Shown here piece by piece: positions 41,701 through 53,865 of a DNA stretch of 64,000 nucleotides. The DNA comes from Sanderia malayensis (lineage: Eukaryota; Cnidaria; Scyphozoa; Semaeostomeae; Pelagiidae). The notes below the pieces were generated by a model. The model ran no database searches. It was given only the letters and a program-made list of their open reading frames with translations, and was not told the origin of the DNA. The stretch lies in NCBI GenBank assembly GCA_013076295.1, contig RQOL01000824.1, forward strand, positions 4,030,001 to 4,094,000, in the 5' to 3' direction. The first letter of the stretch is position 1. The number at the start of each line of letters is the position of its first letter. A program made the translations under genes and the position numbers.

Positions 41701-44700
41701 ATGCATTTTTTTCTCTGCTCACTGAAATGTAAGTCATGCTTTATGAATGTATTCTCTTGTCAAATTTAGCAACGAAGCTCAAAATAACTGTGTGGGATTT
41801 TCGGGATTTTCCATGAGTTTTAGTTGAATTTCACTGACAGAGGAAATTGATTGAGTTAGCTGTCTATCTGGTTTTCGAGCTGTTCATTTTTCAGGTATTC
41901 TCTTTTTTCGGCTAGAATTGTGTTGTGCTTTTAGGTTGTGGGAAGGTTTTCGGAAGATGGCTCCAACGAATACCAACAATAGTCTTCACTAACCAATAAT
42001 CTCCGCATGTTTTACATTTTAATTTATCATTAAGCTGAGTGAATCTTTAACGAGAATAGCAACTGGTAAACCGTTTCATTTGGAGATCAAACCTTGTTTC
42101 TGCCATAAAAGATTTTGTTAAGAAAAGAATTGAGGTTGCGTATGATGATGATGCTCGCCACAGATAATCTTTTTCATCCCTGAAACATTTATTCCTCGTA
42201 AAGCCAAAAGTGTCTGTGTAGATAGCCGCGTGGGCCAGTCTTTCAAAAGCGTCTAGCATTTTCAGAATAGCCCTTGGTCAATGTTATCTATCTGTATTAA
42301 TAATAGTGAATGATATATATGAGACAATCAGTCAGACTACCAATGTCTTGTCTTGCATCAATGAACTTAGTTCTCATTTACATGCATATCACAAAGACGC
42401 GTGATGTACTTTGTAAAGTGCATTTACTCATCTTCAACGCGGCCAACATTTGTCTGTTATACATTTTGAATGTTGTATTCAATCATGTTCCTGGGAATCT
42501 ATTGCTGTTGTAAATATTTCGATTCTTTGCAAGAGGGACCCACAGTTGAACACAATACGGTTTCTCACGCAACATCGTTGCGCAGAGAACTTGCTTGATG
42601 AACAAGTCATAAACAGGAGCTATTGTCACACAAGTATCGGTTTTCAATGTGGTTTGAGTTTGCAAGGAATATCTAACACTTTGTTCTTTTTTCACCACAC
42701 ATCCTAATTGCTGTAAAACTTTAACTTTCATCATATTATTGCATAATACAACCTGCCAATTCTAGAATGCGATAAATCTTTCGTAATAAATAAGTATCGA
42801 TCCTTTGATGTGGATAAACCTGATCACCCTGTATATGTCCGTTGCTCATACACGTGTGCTGTATTGAATCGACTGAACGCCACTGCGCTCTTGATTTTCA
42901 GCGCTTTTCATGGGGCGCTTATTTGGGGCGGGCCCTTAATCGAGGGTTGCGTGCGCTCGCAGGCTATTACCTTTGGAGTCTTGGGATTGATTTCAGAGTG
43001 GTGTTGGAGATCTTCGTCAAGGGAATTAGACTCCTTGAGACTTAATCCATTAATTTCAAAAGTTTGATTTTGTAACCCTACTATGTGCATGGCTATAATA
43101 CATAGTATATCGTATTTGCTATAAGGATCGTCCGGGTGATCATTAGAGAACATTTTTGCTGGGGGAGGGTACTCATTAAATACTTCATCATTTGAATCGG
43201 ATGTGTGCAATAAAAATATAAATTACAACAGTGCAGTTAAAGAGTAAATATCTTGTTTAGTCTGAGGTTCAGTGAACTTCGATACCAATCTTCTCATTAT
43301 TTGTATCATTATCAAATTATCATTTATTACCGCGTGCATCATATTCCGCGCTGTTTTGAGTGAACGCCTTAACGTGGTGCAGGCTGAACCAGCATTCCTT
43401 GCTGTAATCGCAATTTATTAGCATGAATTCTCACGTGGTTGGCCTGTCTGGAAACAATAAATTCAACCATCTTCCATGTTACCTACTGCTGGGTTTAAAG
43501 CATTGCATCCCGTGGATTTTACTATACAGTTTACTGGAATTCGAATAACTAAATAAAGATTTAGTTGACATTAGCCGTCTGATTATTTTGTCTAACCCGT
43601 TTTAGAATTTCCAGGATTTGATCCTTAAAGGAGCATGCATTATGGCTCTTTTAGGCCCACTGCTGTGCCAAAGCAATGATATTATTTCGGGCAATTTGTT
43701 CTCTCCGTTATCGGCCTAGCCGTAGAGGAAATGTCAGCCATTACAGCAATTGGTATTTCTCAGGAAATTAATTACCCGCAGACTCAAACTCCTCTCGTCA
43801 AATTCGAGCCATCCGATTGGCTGCCGGGCTGCGTGTTGCTATAGAAAGCTATAGCAACAATAAAATTATCTAGAAAACAACGCATGCGTTTGGTAAAGCA
43901 GGAAGGATTTGCAAATTTGTCTACACCTCGGGAAATGCGCGTAATCTCGCTAATAAGTTATGGCTCCTTAATAGAATCAATGCTACAATGTGGAGAATGC
44001 GATCATCGCGAAATTGGATTGTATTAATCCCCGCGAAATTTGCTAATTAGCTTTGTATTGATAGCATGTGTATTGAATGCTTTGTAAGTCAGCTTTGCAT
44101 TGCTTTTTTAAGAATTATAACAATGTTCTTATTGCGGTTAACATGGAAATAGTTTGTTATCAACAGTTGTATTGATTTAGACTTGCGTAAAGTTGTTTTT
44201 GTCCCCTGTAGACGATCAGGCTAACTATTTTGTCACTCTTAACGCGCCTCGCCTAAAGTGGTAAGATGGGTGTTATCTAGCGTCAACTTTCGTGCTAACC
44301 TGTGTATATTGTATGAGTTTTCGGTGGAGTTTGGTCGGCTCTATTTGCTTTTAGAAAACAGCCTCAATTCTGTGCTACAGGTTGAAACAAAGATTATTAG
44401 CCATTACGTTCAATTTCATCATGTGCAACATTTAAACTAAGTCTAGGTGACTTCACCTAGACTTAGTTTAAATGATTTAACAACATCTAGGTGACTCAAC
44501 ACGATTCGACACGAAGTCGATTTTTAGCAATTATTTGACAATCTCGACCATGCTTGCTATGCTCAAATTGCTGCTTGGTTGTGGCATTACATTACATTAC
44601 TTCTTATAGCACGTGCTTTTTACCATGAAATGTTGGCTCAAATGTTTCATTGGGTACAATTAATCGATAGTGAGATCTATCTCTGATTTATTCATCCAAG

Positions 44701-46194
44701 CTCAGACGAGATGAGCTTTGAGTTTATCAAATTTACCAACCGACTCATTGCAGTGATAACGCGTAGAGTTTATTTAACGCTTTGCTTTTTCATCCTATTG
44801 AACTCATCCCATGTGATGTGCGTTGGCCATGAACTTTAAGCCATCTATTCGTGCTTCCTTTCTCAAGCTCATTCATTAGCCTTTGTTTTAATAGGATATA
44901 GTCGCTGTTGTTAATAAGAAAACTATCAACTTTAAATGCGAGGAAATTGGTTGCTTTCTCTGCGGTGACCGAGTGCCATCCTTCCCAAAGTTTTTCCTGT
45001 TGTTTAGCCCTGCGTTAACCTTAAAAGGCATGCATGTAAATGTACTAGCCACACATGTGCACAGTGCGCATATTAACAACATTTATTAAATATCTTCGGT
45101 TTTTTGTAGTAATTAGTTTTGTAGGGTAATACCCTGGGGTATCCATATATAAACGTTTTTCTATAGAATTATCAATGGACTTAGTTTTGCGGCTGATGCT
45201 AAGATTTAAGCTCAGGAACTTCATGTGATGTGTCTCTGAAGAGATGACTGTTTGCATGCACCGCTTTTCAGTAGCAGGCTTACATCGAGTAGCAGGCTTA
45301 CATCGAGTCGTGCAGAAAGTCCAAAAGGAACGAGTTTAAACAAGGAATTGATGTAAGGAAACATATAATCAATGATTCAATGGCAAATGTTTAGAGTGAC
45401 TTTGGGGGTGGGGGACTCTGAAGCGGCGGCAAATGAAGAGCTTTTAATATTGTGGGCGTCATTCCCTACAGGTTGAAAAAGAGGGTCTTTTGGGGGGGAG
45501 CCGACCTCTCTTTGCTACGTACGTATGAATAATATTAGAGAGTGCGGTGTTTGGTGGAAAAGCGTACAGCAAATTAGCAGAAAGAAAAGAGTAGTCGTCG
45601 GTGAATTCCTTAGAGCAGAGTGAATCGTTCGAATCTTGTGTCTTGACTAATAGCGTCTGATCCTTTGCCTTTTGTCTGCTCTTAACAAAACAATACGCGA
45701 AGTAATCAAGCGATTTCGTTGTAATGTAATAATGATTAAATCGCCTATTAATCTTTTTGTTAAAGTAAAACGGCTTGTTTGCCTCTCCTACCTACCTACA
45801 ACTTTTCATATTCTGTTGTTCTGTTTTTCACACAGTAGCACAAAGACGCACGTTACACGCTTCGTTCGCTTTGCTGAGTTGTGTTCTGTTCTGTTTCATT
45901 TTCTCCTGCCGTTGTGCTTTATATTTTGGTGTTCAGTTCACCATACACAATACCAGTTGCATTACCGAACTCTTACAGCTCAGCTTTACGATTCTGTTCA
46001 AGGCAGAAGTTTGTCAAATTTCCTGCTTTACGAAACCCCACGAAACCAGATCAACGTACAGCTTATAGCTTGATTGAATGTTCGTCATCGTTTTTATTAA
46101 CGCAGGCAGAACAAGGCATTACCGGCACTGAAATATTGCTGATACCAAGAGATGTCTGAGTAAAGCCGTTGATGATAACAAAGAACAAGAAGGA
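38746..46194. other. Intergenic, 7.4 kb; no convincing gene
   Basis: AT-rich with many stops on both strands. Short ORFs at 39699-39935, 42310-42707, 42810-43067 and 45672-46073 show no recognisable domain. Directly upstream of the Wnt gene, 45540-46194 may be promoter and 5' UTR. An 18-bp direct duplication (AGCAGGCTTACATCGAGT, twice) lies at 45273-45308, and a perfect palindrome at 44429-44474 is listed separately. Confidence 0.5.
44429..44474. repeat. Perfect 46-bp palindrome (22-bp arms, 2-nt loop)
   Basis: The left arm, CATTTAAACTAAGTCTAGGT plus GA, is followed by CT and the exact reverse complement of the arm. A third partial copy (CATCTAGGTGAC) follows at 44486-44497. Nothing coding overlaps. 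It could be a transposon relic, a cruciform-forming site or a hairpin transcript. Confidence 0.95.
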
Positions 46195-49100
46195 ATGATG
46201 GCTCTGAAAGTAGCTCTTTACATTGCCCTGGAAATAATAGCAGTTTCGTTACTTCTGTTGATCAAGACATTCTCAGCTCAAGAATGGATGTGAGTGTTGT
46301 TTTAAATATTCCTAACTTAATTCTCTTCCCCTCCAACTACTACACTCATTTTTTTATGAGAAACTATGCAAAATTTTCGTACCAGGTTTTCTCAGTTTCT
46401 TAGGGTTTCGTACCTAATTATGCTGCGAAAAATTTCTTAGCAAGCTTCTTAACATTGTTGAGATTTGTTACAAATCTGTGGGAATGAAGTGCGCAAGTTG
46501 TTTTTTAACATTTTTTTTCGTTAAAGCAACATAGAAAGTTTCTTAACTTTTTTCAGTCACACAAAATCTCCCACCAAAATTTCTTAAGTTTAGAAAATAG
46601 GGGCCTATGGTTTCTTATAAAGGGTTTCTCATAAAAATTGGTACTTTTAGTGGTAAACCTATCATGGATGCATTACGAATCTCGTGAAGGAAAGTAGAAT
46701 TACTTTTAACCAAGTGTAAACTGTTCTGTAAAGCAGCCACCGGAGTCTTTAGTTTGCTATGCTTGGGAGTTTGCTAAGCAAAGTTTGGTACACTCTTGGA
46801 ATTTTCACTTTTGTCGGGTCTTACAGCAGCAAACTGTCAGATAAGGCTGCACTGAACGTACCAGGCACTCTAATTAGCCGTGTCGCTTTGCCTGGAAGGA
46901 GAAATCACACTCGTCGGAAATGTTGGCACGAGTTCAGCCCAGGTTCAATCGAGGATGCGAATTCTATCCTCACAGGCTCATTGGTTTTCAAATTCAAACG
47001 GTTTGAGAATATGCTCAATTTTCTGCTCGTTCAAAAATGTGCAGTTCAATATTTACGTAGCTCAAAGGCGAATACTCGAGTAAAAACCCACGGTTCTTTG
47101 ATCTTCGACAATTTCGTGTCGTAGTAAACTCAAGTGAATGAAGATTCAATTTTAGAAATACCGATTTCAAACCCAACTGGTTTTTAATTTCAAAGCTCCG
47201 AAAGCATTTGCGAAAAGTGCATACGCATGCGAAGCTAATTTATCCTGTTTTAGTTAACGCTACGCTGAAAAATTGTGAAATTTCGTTTGACAGTTTTCGC
47301 CATTTGTAACGAATCTTTCTCCTTTTGCGTGGCAAGAAATAAGAATGACTGAAAGTAGATGGATGTTGGATGGACATTTCTCGACCATGATTTTAGTTGC
47401 TGCAGTTGTCTTTATGCACGTGGCGCAGTGCTAAGCAACCGTCTTTGACTAACAAATCAAACTGAAATTTATCGAAGTTAATTTAAACCTATCTTGATAA
47501 TTAAGCAAAACAAATCGATTTTGATTGATTTGTCAATCCTTGACTAGCTTATATTCCCTAAGAAATGTAAATTCGTCTTGCGGAACATTGACTATTTTGA
47601 TTTGTAATAAGAAATCCTGATAATTTATTCTGTTCTCAAAGTTTCTTTTAAGCCCATCTGTGAGTCATACACATGGCGTGGCGATAAAAGAATAACGAAG
47701 ATTACGATTGTGAAAATGATTACCCAAAAATGCCGACGCAGTCTCGTTTCCATATCCAATTGTCCTGCGGATGAGGCTGAAATTTTTTAAACAATGTGCG
47801 GACAATTGATTTGTCACGTTTTATTGAAGATGCGCGCGAAGTCGCTTCTTTTTTGAGTTAATCTTGTCTTGTTTGTTACTGGCAATGCTTATCCCATAAC
47901 ACGTTGCGAGATTTGTGTTTGTTATTGACACTCTTTTGCATAGCTGTTCGATTAGTCATCGCGATGTTCACATTTGTCATATTTCATTATCAGTAAAACA
48001 TCGGGTTTTGAAATTATTTTACCTTCTGTGTTTGCAAATTAAACTTCAAACGGCATTTTGTATTCCAGAATACTATATTCCACAATTCCACAATTCCACA
48101 TTCCATGTTTTACTAAGAGCAAGTATATGCTGGACATTTTGTTGTATTTCTTGCAGGTCATTGGCTCTTTCGAGTCACGTGGTATCAGTGTCGAAGCAAA
48201 TAGAATGCGACTATTTGAATGAGTTGACAACGATGCAGAAGAGGATTTGCAAGGACAATATCCAACTGATGCCGAGTGTTATCAAAGGCTCTATGATTGC
48301 ACTCAGAGAATGTCAATACCAGTTTAGATGGAGAAGGTGGAACTGCTCGACTGTAACCTCGTATAGAAGACACAATAACTCGCCGTTCGGCCTTGCTCTC
48401 AAGTCTGGTAAGCAAGTTACGTTTATTTTAATACTATTCGAACCAACCCGCGGGTAAATCTAACCGCAGATAAACCCGCGTTTTTTCTGCTTTTTGAGCT
48501 TCACGGAGATCCAAAGGATATTAGCGCTGCGCTACCCAGATTGTTCATGGACCTTGAAATTACAAAAATCTGGCAACTCTTTCTCCTTCCCCTTCGCTCT
48601 TGTACAATACTGCTCGAACTTAAAGCCAGTGGTCGAACCCATTTCCCTTTTTAAGTGTGTGGTTGGGTTTTCAGGCGCATTCTTGCGCCAAAAATGGTTA
48701 TATATCCATGTCCATTTTGAAAATAATTTAACGACGTTACAACCACTGTCAAATATCTAACTTTAACTGTGCACAATTTGAGATTGTATTTCGTCAGTCG
48801 AGCCTTACGTCTTTTCAGATAAACTGAGTATCATAAACCATAAGAGGAGTGGCTTTCTGTGGCTTACATAAAATTACTGCAGGTTTTACAGTAGAAGGAA
48901 ACTCTTAAAAGCTTAACGTTATTAATCGTGGAATTTAGGCCAAACCTATAGATCATACTTGTTTTGCTAACAGGCTAGTTTCATTGAAAATATTTGTTAT
49001 TTTTGATTCAACGTGTAATTTATACCGTTGCAAACTAGATTCTTTGCATAGGGGAACATATATACAATCTTCTATTTGGGGACCTTGAGACCATTCATTA

Positions 49101-50856
49101 CCATGACTATTTGTCCACGGAGAATTCACCATACACACAGTCCGCTGTGTATGCTTATGCTGGCCTGTGTTTCAGCTCTGTTAAGTCTGTTTCATTTCTG
49201 AGATGAAATGCAGCAACTCATGTTGCAGTAGTATTCCGCTATAACAAGGCTCCAGTGCATCATGCCGAACGTGAATCAGCAGAAGGGACACCAATTTGTA
49301 GTTCGTATGACAAGACCTCGTCAAGTGGAGAAGCATTTGGTGTATCTAGATTTTATTGTAATCTTTTCTCTTACATCAGCTTGATGCCACAGCTGCCATG
49401 ACGTAATACTCTTCCTGTTGTCTTTTGTTAGGAACGAGAGAAGCAGCCTTTGTGCATTCAATATTTTCGGCTGGCATTGCCAATTCTATCACAAAAGAGT
49501 GCAGCAAAGGGAAAATTAATCGGTGCCATTGTGATAGGCGACTGCAAGGCTACTCTGGGCGCGGCTTTCAATGGAGCGGATGTAGTGATAATGTCGAGTT
49601 TGGCATCATGTTTTCAAGGAAATTTGTCGATGGCTACGAGAGGGAGAGGTGGAGGAATTCCTGGTCTTTTGACAGGGTCTTGATGAATCTTCATAACAAT
49701 GAAGCTGGAAGGAAGGTAAGAGATGTTTCTTGCCTTGTTAGTTGTGATTGAAACGTCGCACAGACAACCCGTCAAATAGACAGGGGGTGGTATACGTTAA
49801 TGTTATATAACTGAATGTTGCCTATACTGACGTGGCAGTGCTTGATACACACAATGCACATATAGAAGAAGCATGCTTTGTGCTACCGCAAGTTTTATGC
49901 CTGAACATTGTTCATGAACTGCGCAAGAGTGCGCAAACATAAAGCTCGGGCTAGCAGAATGTGTCATTTCAGTATTTACAACATAATGATTAAGTCCCCT
50001 TTCGAATAATTTCTCTTATTAAACATGGATTTTGGAGGAATCCTCCCCGGGCGAAATCGAATTATTACGGTAAATGTACAAATTTAGTAGAAGTGCAGAA
50101 AAAGAATGACTGAATCTCTGAGTTTCGTGCAAGATTATTTTTCGAACAGACGTTTCCACTATTAACGATTTGCGCTTTGTACATCGAGCACTCTATGCGG
50201 GTAAGGACAACACTTATGTAATTTGTAATTGTATATACTGCGGAGTATGAACTCCCGGTGTACTTTTACTGCTCAATGTAAATTCAACATAGTGTAGCTT
50301 ATGGGACGGGCAGGTTATGAACATTTCTATATGCAGTCTTATGAACATTTCTATATGCAGTCTTATGGACATTTCTTTGTATTTACAGACCATCGAACAT
50401 AATCTTATCATGCGTTGCAGCTGTCATGGGGTGTCCGGTAGTTGTACAACTCGTACGTGCTCAAGGGTCATTCCTTCATTCCGAGAAATTGGCAAGAAAC
50501 TCAAAGAAAAATTTGACTGTGCTTCCAAAGTGTCTTTGCAGAAAGTAGGTGCGAGAATAGCGCTTTTGCCAAAGGACAGGACCCTGAAGCCATTAACCAA
50601 TCAGGACCTCGCGTACCTTGTGGACTCACCAAGCTATTGTTCTCCGAATAGGAAAGAGGGGAGCGTGGGAACGAAGGGACGATACTGTAATAAGGAATCT
50701 AAAGGTATAGACGGTTGTGCGCTGTTATGCTGCGATAGGGGCTTCAAAAAACATACGGAAACTTTACATAAGCAGTGTAAATGCGAGTTCAAATGGTGTT
50801 GCCAAGTGACATGCAAAACATGCAAGCTAAAGCAACAAGCATATACATGTCTTTGA
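46195..50856 (+). CDS. Wnt ligand A (divergent), four exons
   Basis: Exons 46195..46289, 48157..48407, 49432..49715, 50389..50856; phases 2, 1, 0; 365 residues, the normal Wnt length. Exon 1 encodes a signal peptide (MMALKVALYIALEIIAVSLL). Exon 2 has the typical first Cys block ending in CQYQFRWRRWNCST. Exon 3 contains GTREAAFVHSIFSAGIANSI and CHCDRRLQGYSGRGFQWSGC. Exon 4 carries the palmitoleoylated-Ser motif CHGVSGSC and the C-terminal Cys-rich finger (GRYCN, LLCCDRGF, CKCEFKWCCQVTCKTC). Wnts are secreted, lipid-modified and bind Frizzled/LRP. Oddity: TCS replaces the nearly invariant TCW after SGSC..T. I could not place it in a numbered subfamily. Tail-to-tail with Wnt B, 524 bp between stops, with matching intron phases. 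AATAAA overlaps the stop region at 50860-50865, with others near 50990 and 51042. Confidence 0.95.
46345..46645. mobile_element. Degenerate inverted-repeat element in Wnt A intron 1
   Basis: ATTTTTTTATGAGAAAC (about 46349-46363) is matched in reverse by GTTTCTCATAAAAATTGG (46624-46641), and GTTTCTTATAAAG lies just inside the right end. The interior is composed of repeated TTTCTTA strings. The length and foldback structure suit a decayed MITE related in ends (TATAAGAAAC) to the 7553-9627 family. Confidence 0.5.
50313..50375. repeat. Tandem 24-bp repeat abutting the Wnt A exon-4 acceptor
   Basis: TATGAACATTTCTATATGCA(GTCT) is present twice, with a third, shorter and diverged start (TATGGACATTTCT), ending 14 nt before the CAG acceptor at 50388. 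Each unit brings its own TGCAG. Confidence 0.9.
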
Positions 50857-51126
50857 TGAAATAAATTACAATTTAAAAGAATTCGATTATACATAACTAC
50901 CAAATACAACCTCGTTTCGAGTGGGGAGGCTTCTAATGGAAGCTCCTTTTGCCAGCCTCGTTTCGAAGCCTTCTCAATGCAAGTCCGTTTTAAATAAAGA
51001 GATTACATAAAGAACCAGACATAATGCATTACACTACAGAAGTCAATAAACCTGAACTTAAGTCGAAGTCAAGTATTATTTTTCTTACGATTGTGGCTGC
51101 CGAAAGCATACATACGATGATAGCTT

Positions 51127-51132
51127 TTTATT
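51127..51132 (-). terminator. Candidate polyadenylation signal for Wnt B
   Basis: AATAAA on the minus strand, 249 bp past the Wnt B stop. It sits close to the candidate Wnt A signals, so the 3' UTRs of the two genes nearly meet or overlap. Confidence 0.45.
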
Positions 51133-51380
51133 AATGTGTTTTGTAAATATAGACTTTGGAAGACTGTACATTGTGCAGTTTTTATCTATAATTTACTGTA
51201 AATATGAAGGAATATTCTTTAGATTGTTAGCATCTTATTCAACATTCAGTTAACTCTGAACAGTCGTGCAAGTAAGCACGCGATTTGCCATATTTACATT
51301 GCTTGCACAACAGTATATTTGCTGTGATATACTACACTGCAGCCATGTTTAAGATGTCTCGTAATGGCTCTCCGTCGGGA

Positions 51381-53865
51381 TTATCTGCACACGTGGACAA
51401 TTTTTGTCTTGTAGCACGACTGGCAGCTGACACGACAACACCACGTGAATTTACAATGACAATTCTCTTTGATAATTTTCTTTTTGGCATAAAAGCCACG
51501 CCCACAGCATAGTACCTTGCAATGCTCGGATGGAAGATTCATAGAGCCATCGTTACCGATTTTACAACGACGCCCTGTTGTGCCAAGCACACCGAGCGTC
51601 TTGTTGTATTTGCAATAGTCAGGCGAAGGAACCAGGTAAACCAAGTCATCAACTCCGATTTTCTTCAAGTTCGACCAGACGGGAACCAATGACATTCTGT
51701 TCATGTTTTTGTTTGTGACGATAATCTTCGCATAGGTGGCGTGCTCATATTTCTTTTTGATACTTTTAGCGATATCTGGAAATTGTGGCAACTGTTTGAA
51801 GCAGACCTTTGTTGCACATGTGCCAGACATCCCGTGACATCTGCACGTGCGTCTTAAACTCTCTTGGATTACCTTAAAAGGAAAGAACTCGTTAAATTGG
51901 CCATTTAGGAAGAAAGTCGCGTCACATGAATGAGAATTTGAAGTGAAATTTGCGATTCAGGTACCTCGATTGCATAGGGTTATTTTGAATGTAATGTTTA
52001 CTTTATGCATTACTTCAGCGGACACTGTAGGGTTGATTTGCTCAGTATGCAATTGATACTCGATAACATAAGCCCCTTTTAAATCAACGCCCCAAAACTT
52101 TTTGGAATACAGTAAAAACCCGCATTTAAGAACCAATGGATTAAGAATCTTCAGGATGATTTTGCTGTTCAAAACAATAGACGAAACAATAGCCTATTGT
52201 CTTGAAACAATAGGCTGGAAGGAAAATTTACAGGTTCTTATATGCGGGTTTTTACTGTAGTTCCTAAAAAGGCATTTTTAAGCTTGCATACGTATGCCTT
52301 TTAACTGTGGCCCGTGACGAAACACGGGCCACAGTTAAAAGTTGGACGCTAACTCACTTTTCTGCCCACTCCATAGTTATGCAAATTCATTGTGAGTATT
52401 TCGTTTGAACGTCTTGTTTTCACATGCCTGTCCATCATTTCGCCTGTGTCTATGAATTTCTCCGAGAAGGACAATCCATATTTGATGTTTTCACTGCATC
52501 CTGTCACAATTATACTGTCGCCATACACTCTATTTGAATGCATGCTTCTATCGCATTGGCATCCTTCGATTTTACCATCTCTGCAATCTGATGTTATTGC
52601 ATATACCACTCCCGCAGCAAACACTGCACTGATAAATGCCGCTTCTCTTGTACCTGTTCAGAAAGACAAATGCATAAACCAATATTAATCATGGGCATCA
52701 TGTGCCAAGTATATTATTTAATTTATGTCTGACACAGTATAATGGCGATGCAAGAAACCTCCTCGTTTCGTACAACGAGCTCAACACCTTCACTTCTGAT
52801 GTTGTTGTTGTTGTTGTTGCTTGGATCCTATGCATGTCGGACACCAATAGGACAAGTACAACTGTCAGTTTTTGAGATGTGTGCGATCTTAGGTGTCTTT
52901 TGATGGAGGTTGGTGTAGGATAACCTCCCACTCTACTACCACTATTTTCGTGGGATATCCAGGACTGTATTGTCATTCGTTATCGAGTAATCCTTAATCC
53001 TGTTTTGTATATGTAACTAATTAAGTTACCTTTGAGGTCAGGACTGTTTGTTAAGATTTGATTATATCAGTTGTAATCAAGTTAGGGGCACTTAATTAGC
53101 CGGGTATGATACCTTTTAGTGCATCGCCAAAAGGTGAATCTGTTTGCTTTTTCGTTTCCAAAACACTGCAGTTCCAGTGCGTGGTTTTGAAGAGCTTTGC
53201 GCACTGTCTGTAAGCCATACGAGTGCCTTTCTTTACACTTTGCATGCGCGAGAATGTTTGATGACATAACATGTGACGGTAGGACCCAGGCTCCAACGTT
53301 CGGCTACAATCTCGACGGCTTGAAAGTTTTCTTGATAGTCCGCTCAAGCTAACGAATCTGTCATATGAAGGTGAAACTCGGATAAAAAGGCCCTACTAAT
53401 GCCTCGTTTTCATTAAGCAATCAGCATTGCTAAACTTCTTCACTTCTTGTGATAAAGTGATTGGTCGTAAATAAATGGATCTTTATATTACGGACCCTCC
53501 ATATAAAGAACATCTGGTCTTAGGAACTGCATCATGGATAAAATTAATCTTAGTTTAATAAGCTGCCAGTGTAATTCGGTTGTTCGTGTTCCCATCTTAT
53601 CACACGACTTTCACGAACAGATATTTTTATTTTCGGACATTTATCATGCTCTATGATAAATACTATCATTGGACACACACCCTTGGAGACAAACGTGCAA
53701 ACAAACAGAAACAATTAATTATTCCATTCCATTTTCAATATATTTGTACAATAAACAGTGTACGTGAATAGCAATATAGCATACTTACACCCATTCGAAA
53801 GCGGACGTCCGCTCGGAAACATGAAGACACAAAACGACAAGAAACAACAGATTAACCAACTTCAT
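51381..53865 (-). CDS. Wnt ligand B (divergent), four exons
   Basis: Minus-strand exons 53865..53789, 53357..53113, 52653..52358, 51872..51381; phases 2, 1, 0, identical to Wnt A; 369 residues. Exon 1 is a signal peptide (MKLVNLLFLVVLCLHVSERT) ending FEW, as does Wnt A's (QEW). Exon 2 has MAYRQCAKLFKTTHWNCS. Exon 3 has TREAAFISAVFAAGVVYAIT and the CQCDR block. Exon 4 has CRCHGMSGTC with the acylated Ser context and the Cys finger (GRRCK, VLCCGRGF, CHCKFTWCCRVSCQSC). The residue after the second Cys of that motif is Phe rather than Trp (VCFKQL). The shared exon plan and neighbouring location suggest an old local inverted duplication, though the two proteins are very divergent. Intron 3 holds a 148-bp MITE and a 19-bp hairpin. 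The first-exon assignment rests on signal-peptide character and phase. Confidence 0.92.
52110..52257. mobile_element. 148-bp TA-flanked MITE in Wnt B intron 3
   Basis: The ends CAGTAAAAACCCGCA and TGCGGGTTTTTACTG are perfect over 15 bp, with TA at both sides (52108-52109, 52258-52259); further in, TTTAAGAACC pairs with GGTTCTTATA. The interior contains AAACAATAG three times in alternating orientation. It is the compact relative of the element bounding the CDKAL1 minisatellite. Confidence 0.85.
52298..52341. repeat. Perfect hairpin (19-bp arms, 6-nt loop) beside the Wnt B exon-3 donor
   Basis: CTTTTAACTGTGGCCCGTG, then ACGAAA, then the exact reverse complement. On the transcribed minus strand it lies 17 nt beyond the exon-3 5' splice site. 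A 12-bp palindrome (GCATACGTATGC) adjoins it at 52286-52297. Confidence 0.95.
52798..52819. repeat. GTT trinucleotide repeat
   Basis: About seven GTT units in Wnt B intron 2. Confidence 0.8.

Noticed and set aside
45672..46159. ORFs of 92-133 codons before Wnt A
   Set aside because: Hydrophobic, unlike any family, overlapping in three frames; most likely 5' UTR or promoter sequence.
46759..47124. 121-codon ORF in Wnt A intron 1
   Set aside because: No domain, no splice partners, composition similar to surrounding intron.
49970..50080. Possible MITE fragment ending ATTATTACGGTAAATG in Wnt A intron 3
   Set aside because: Only a few bases match the TACCGTAAAT terminus; no opposite end found.
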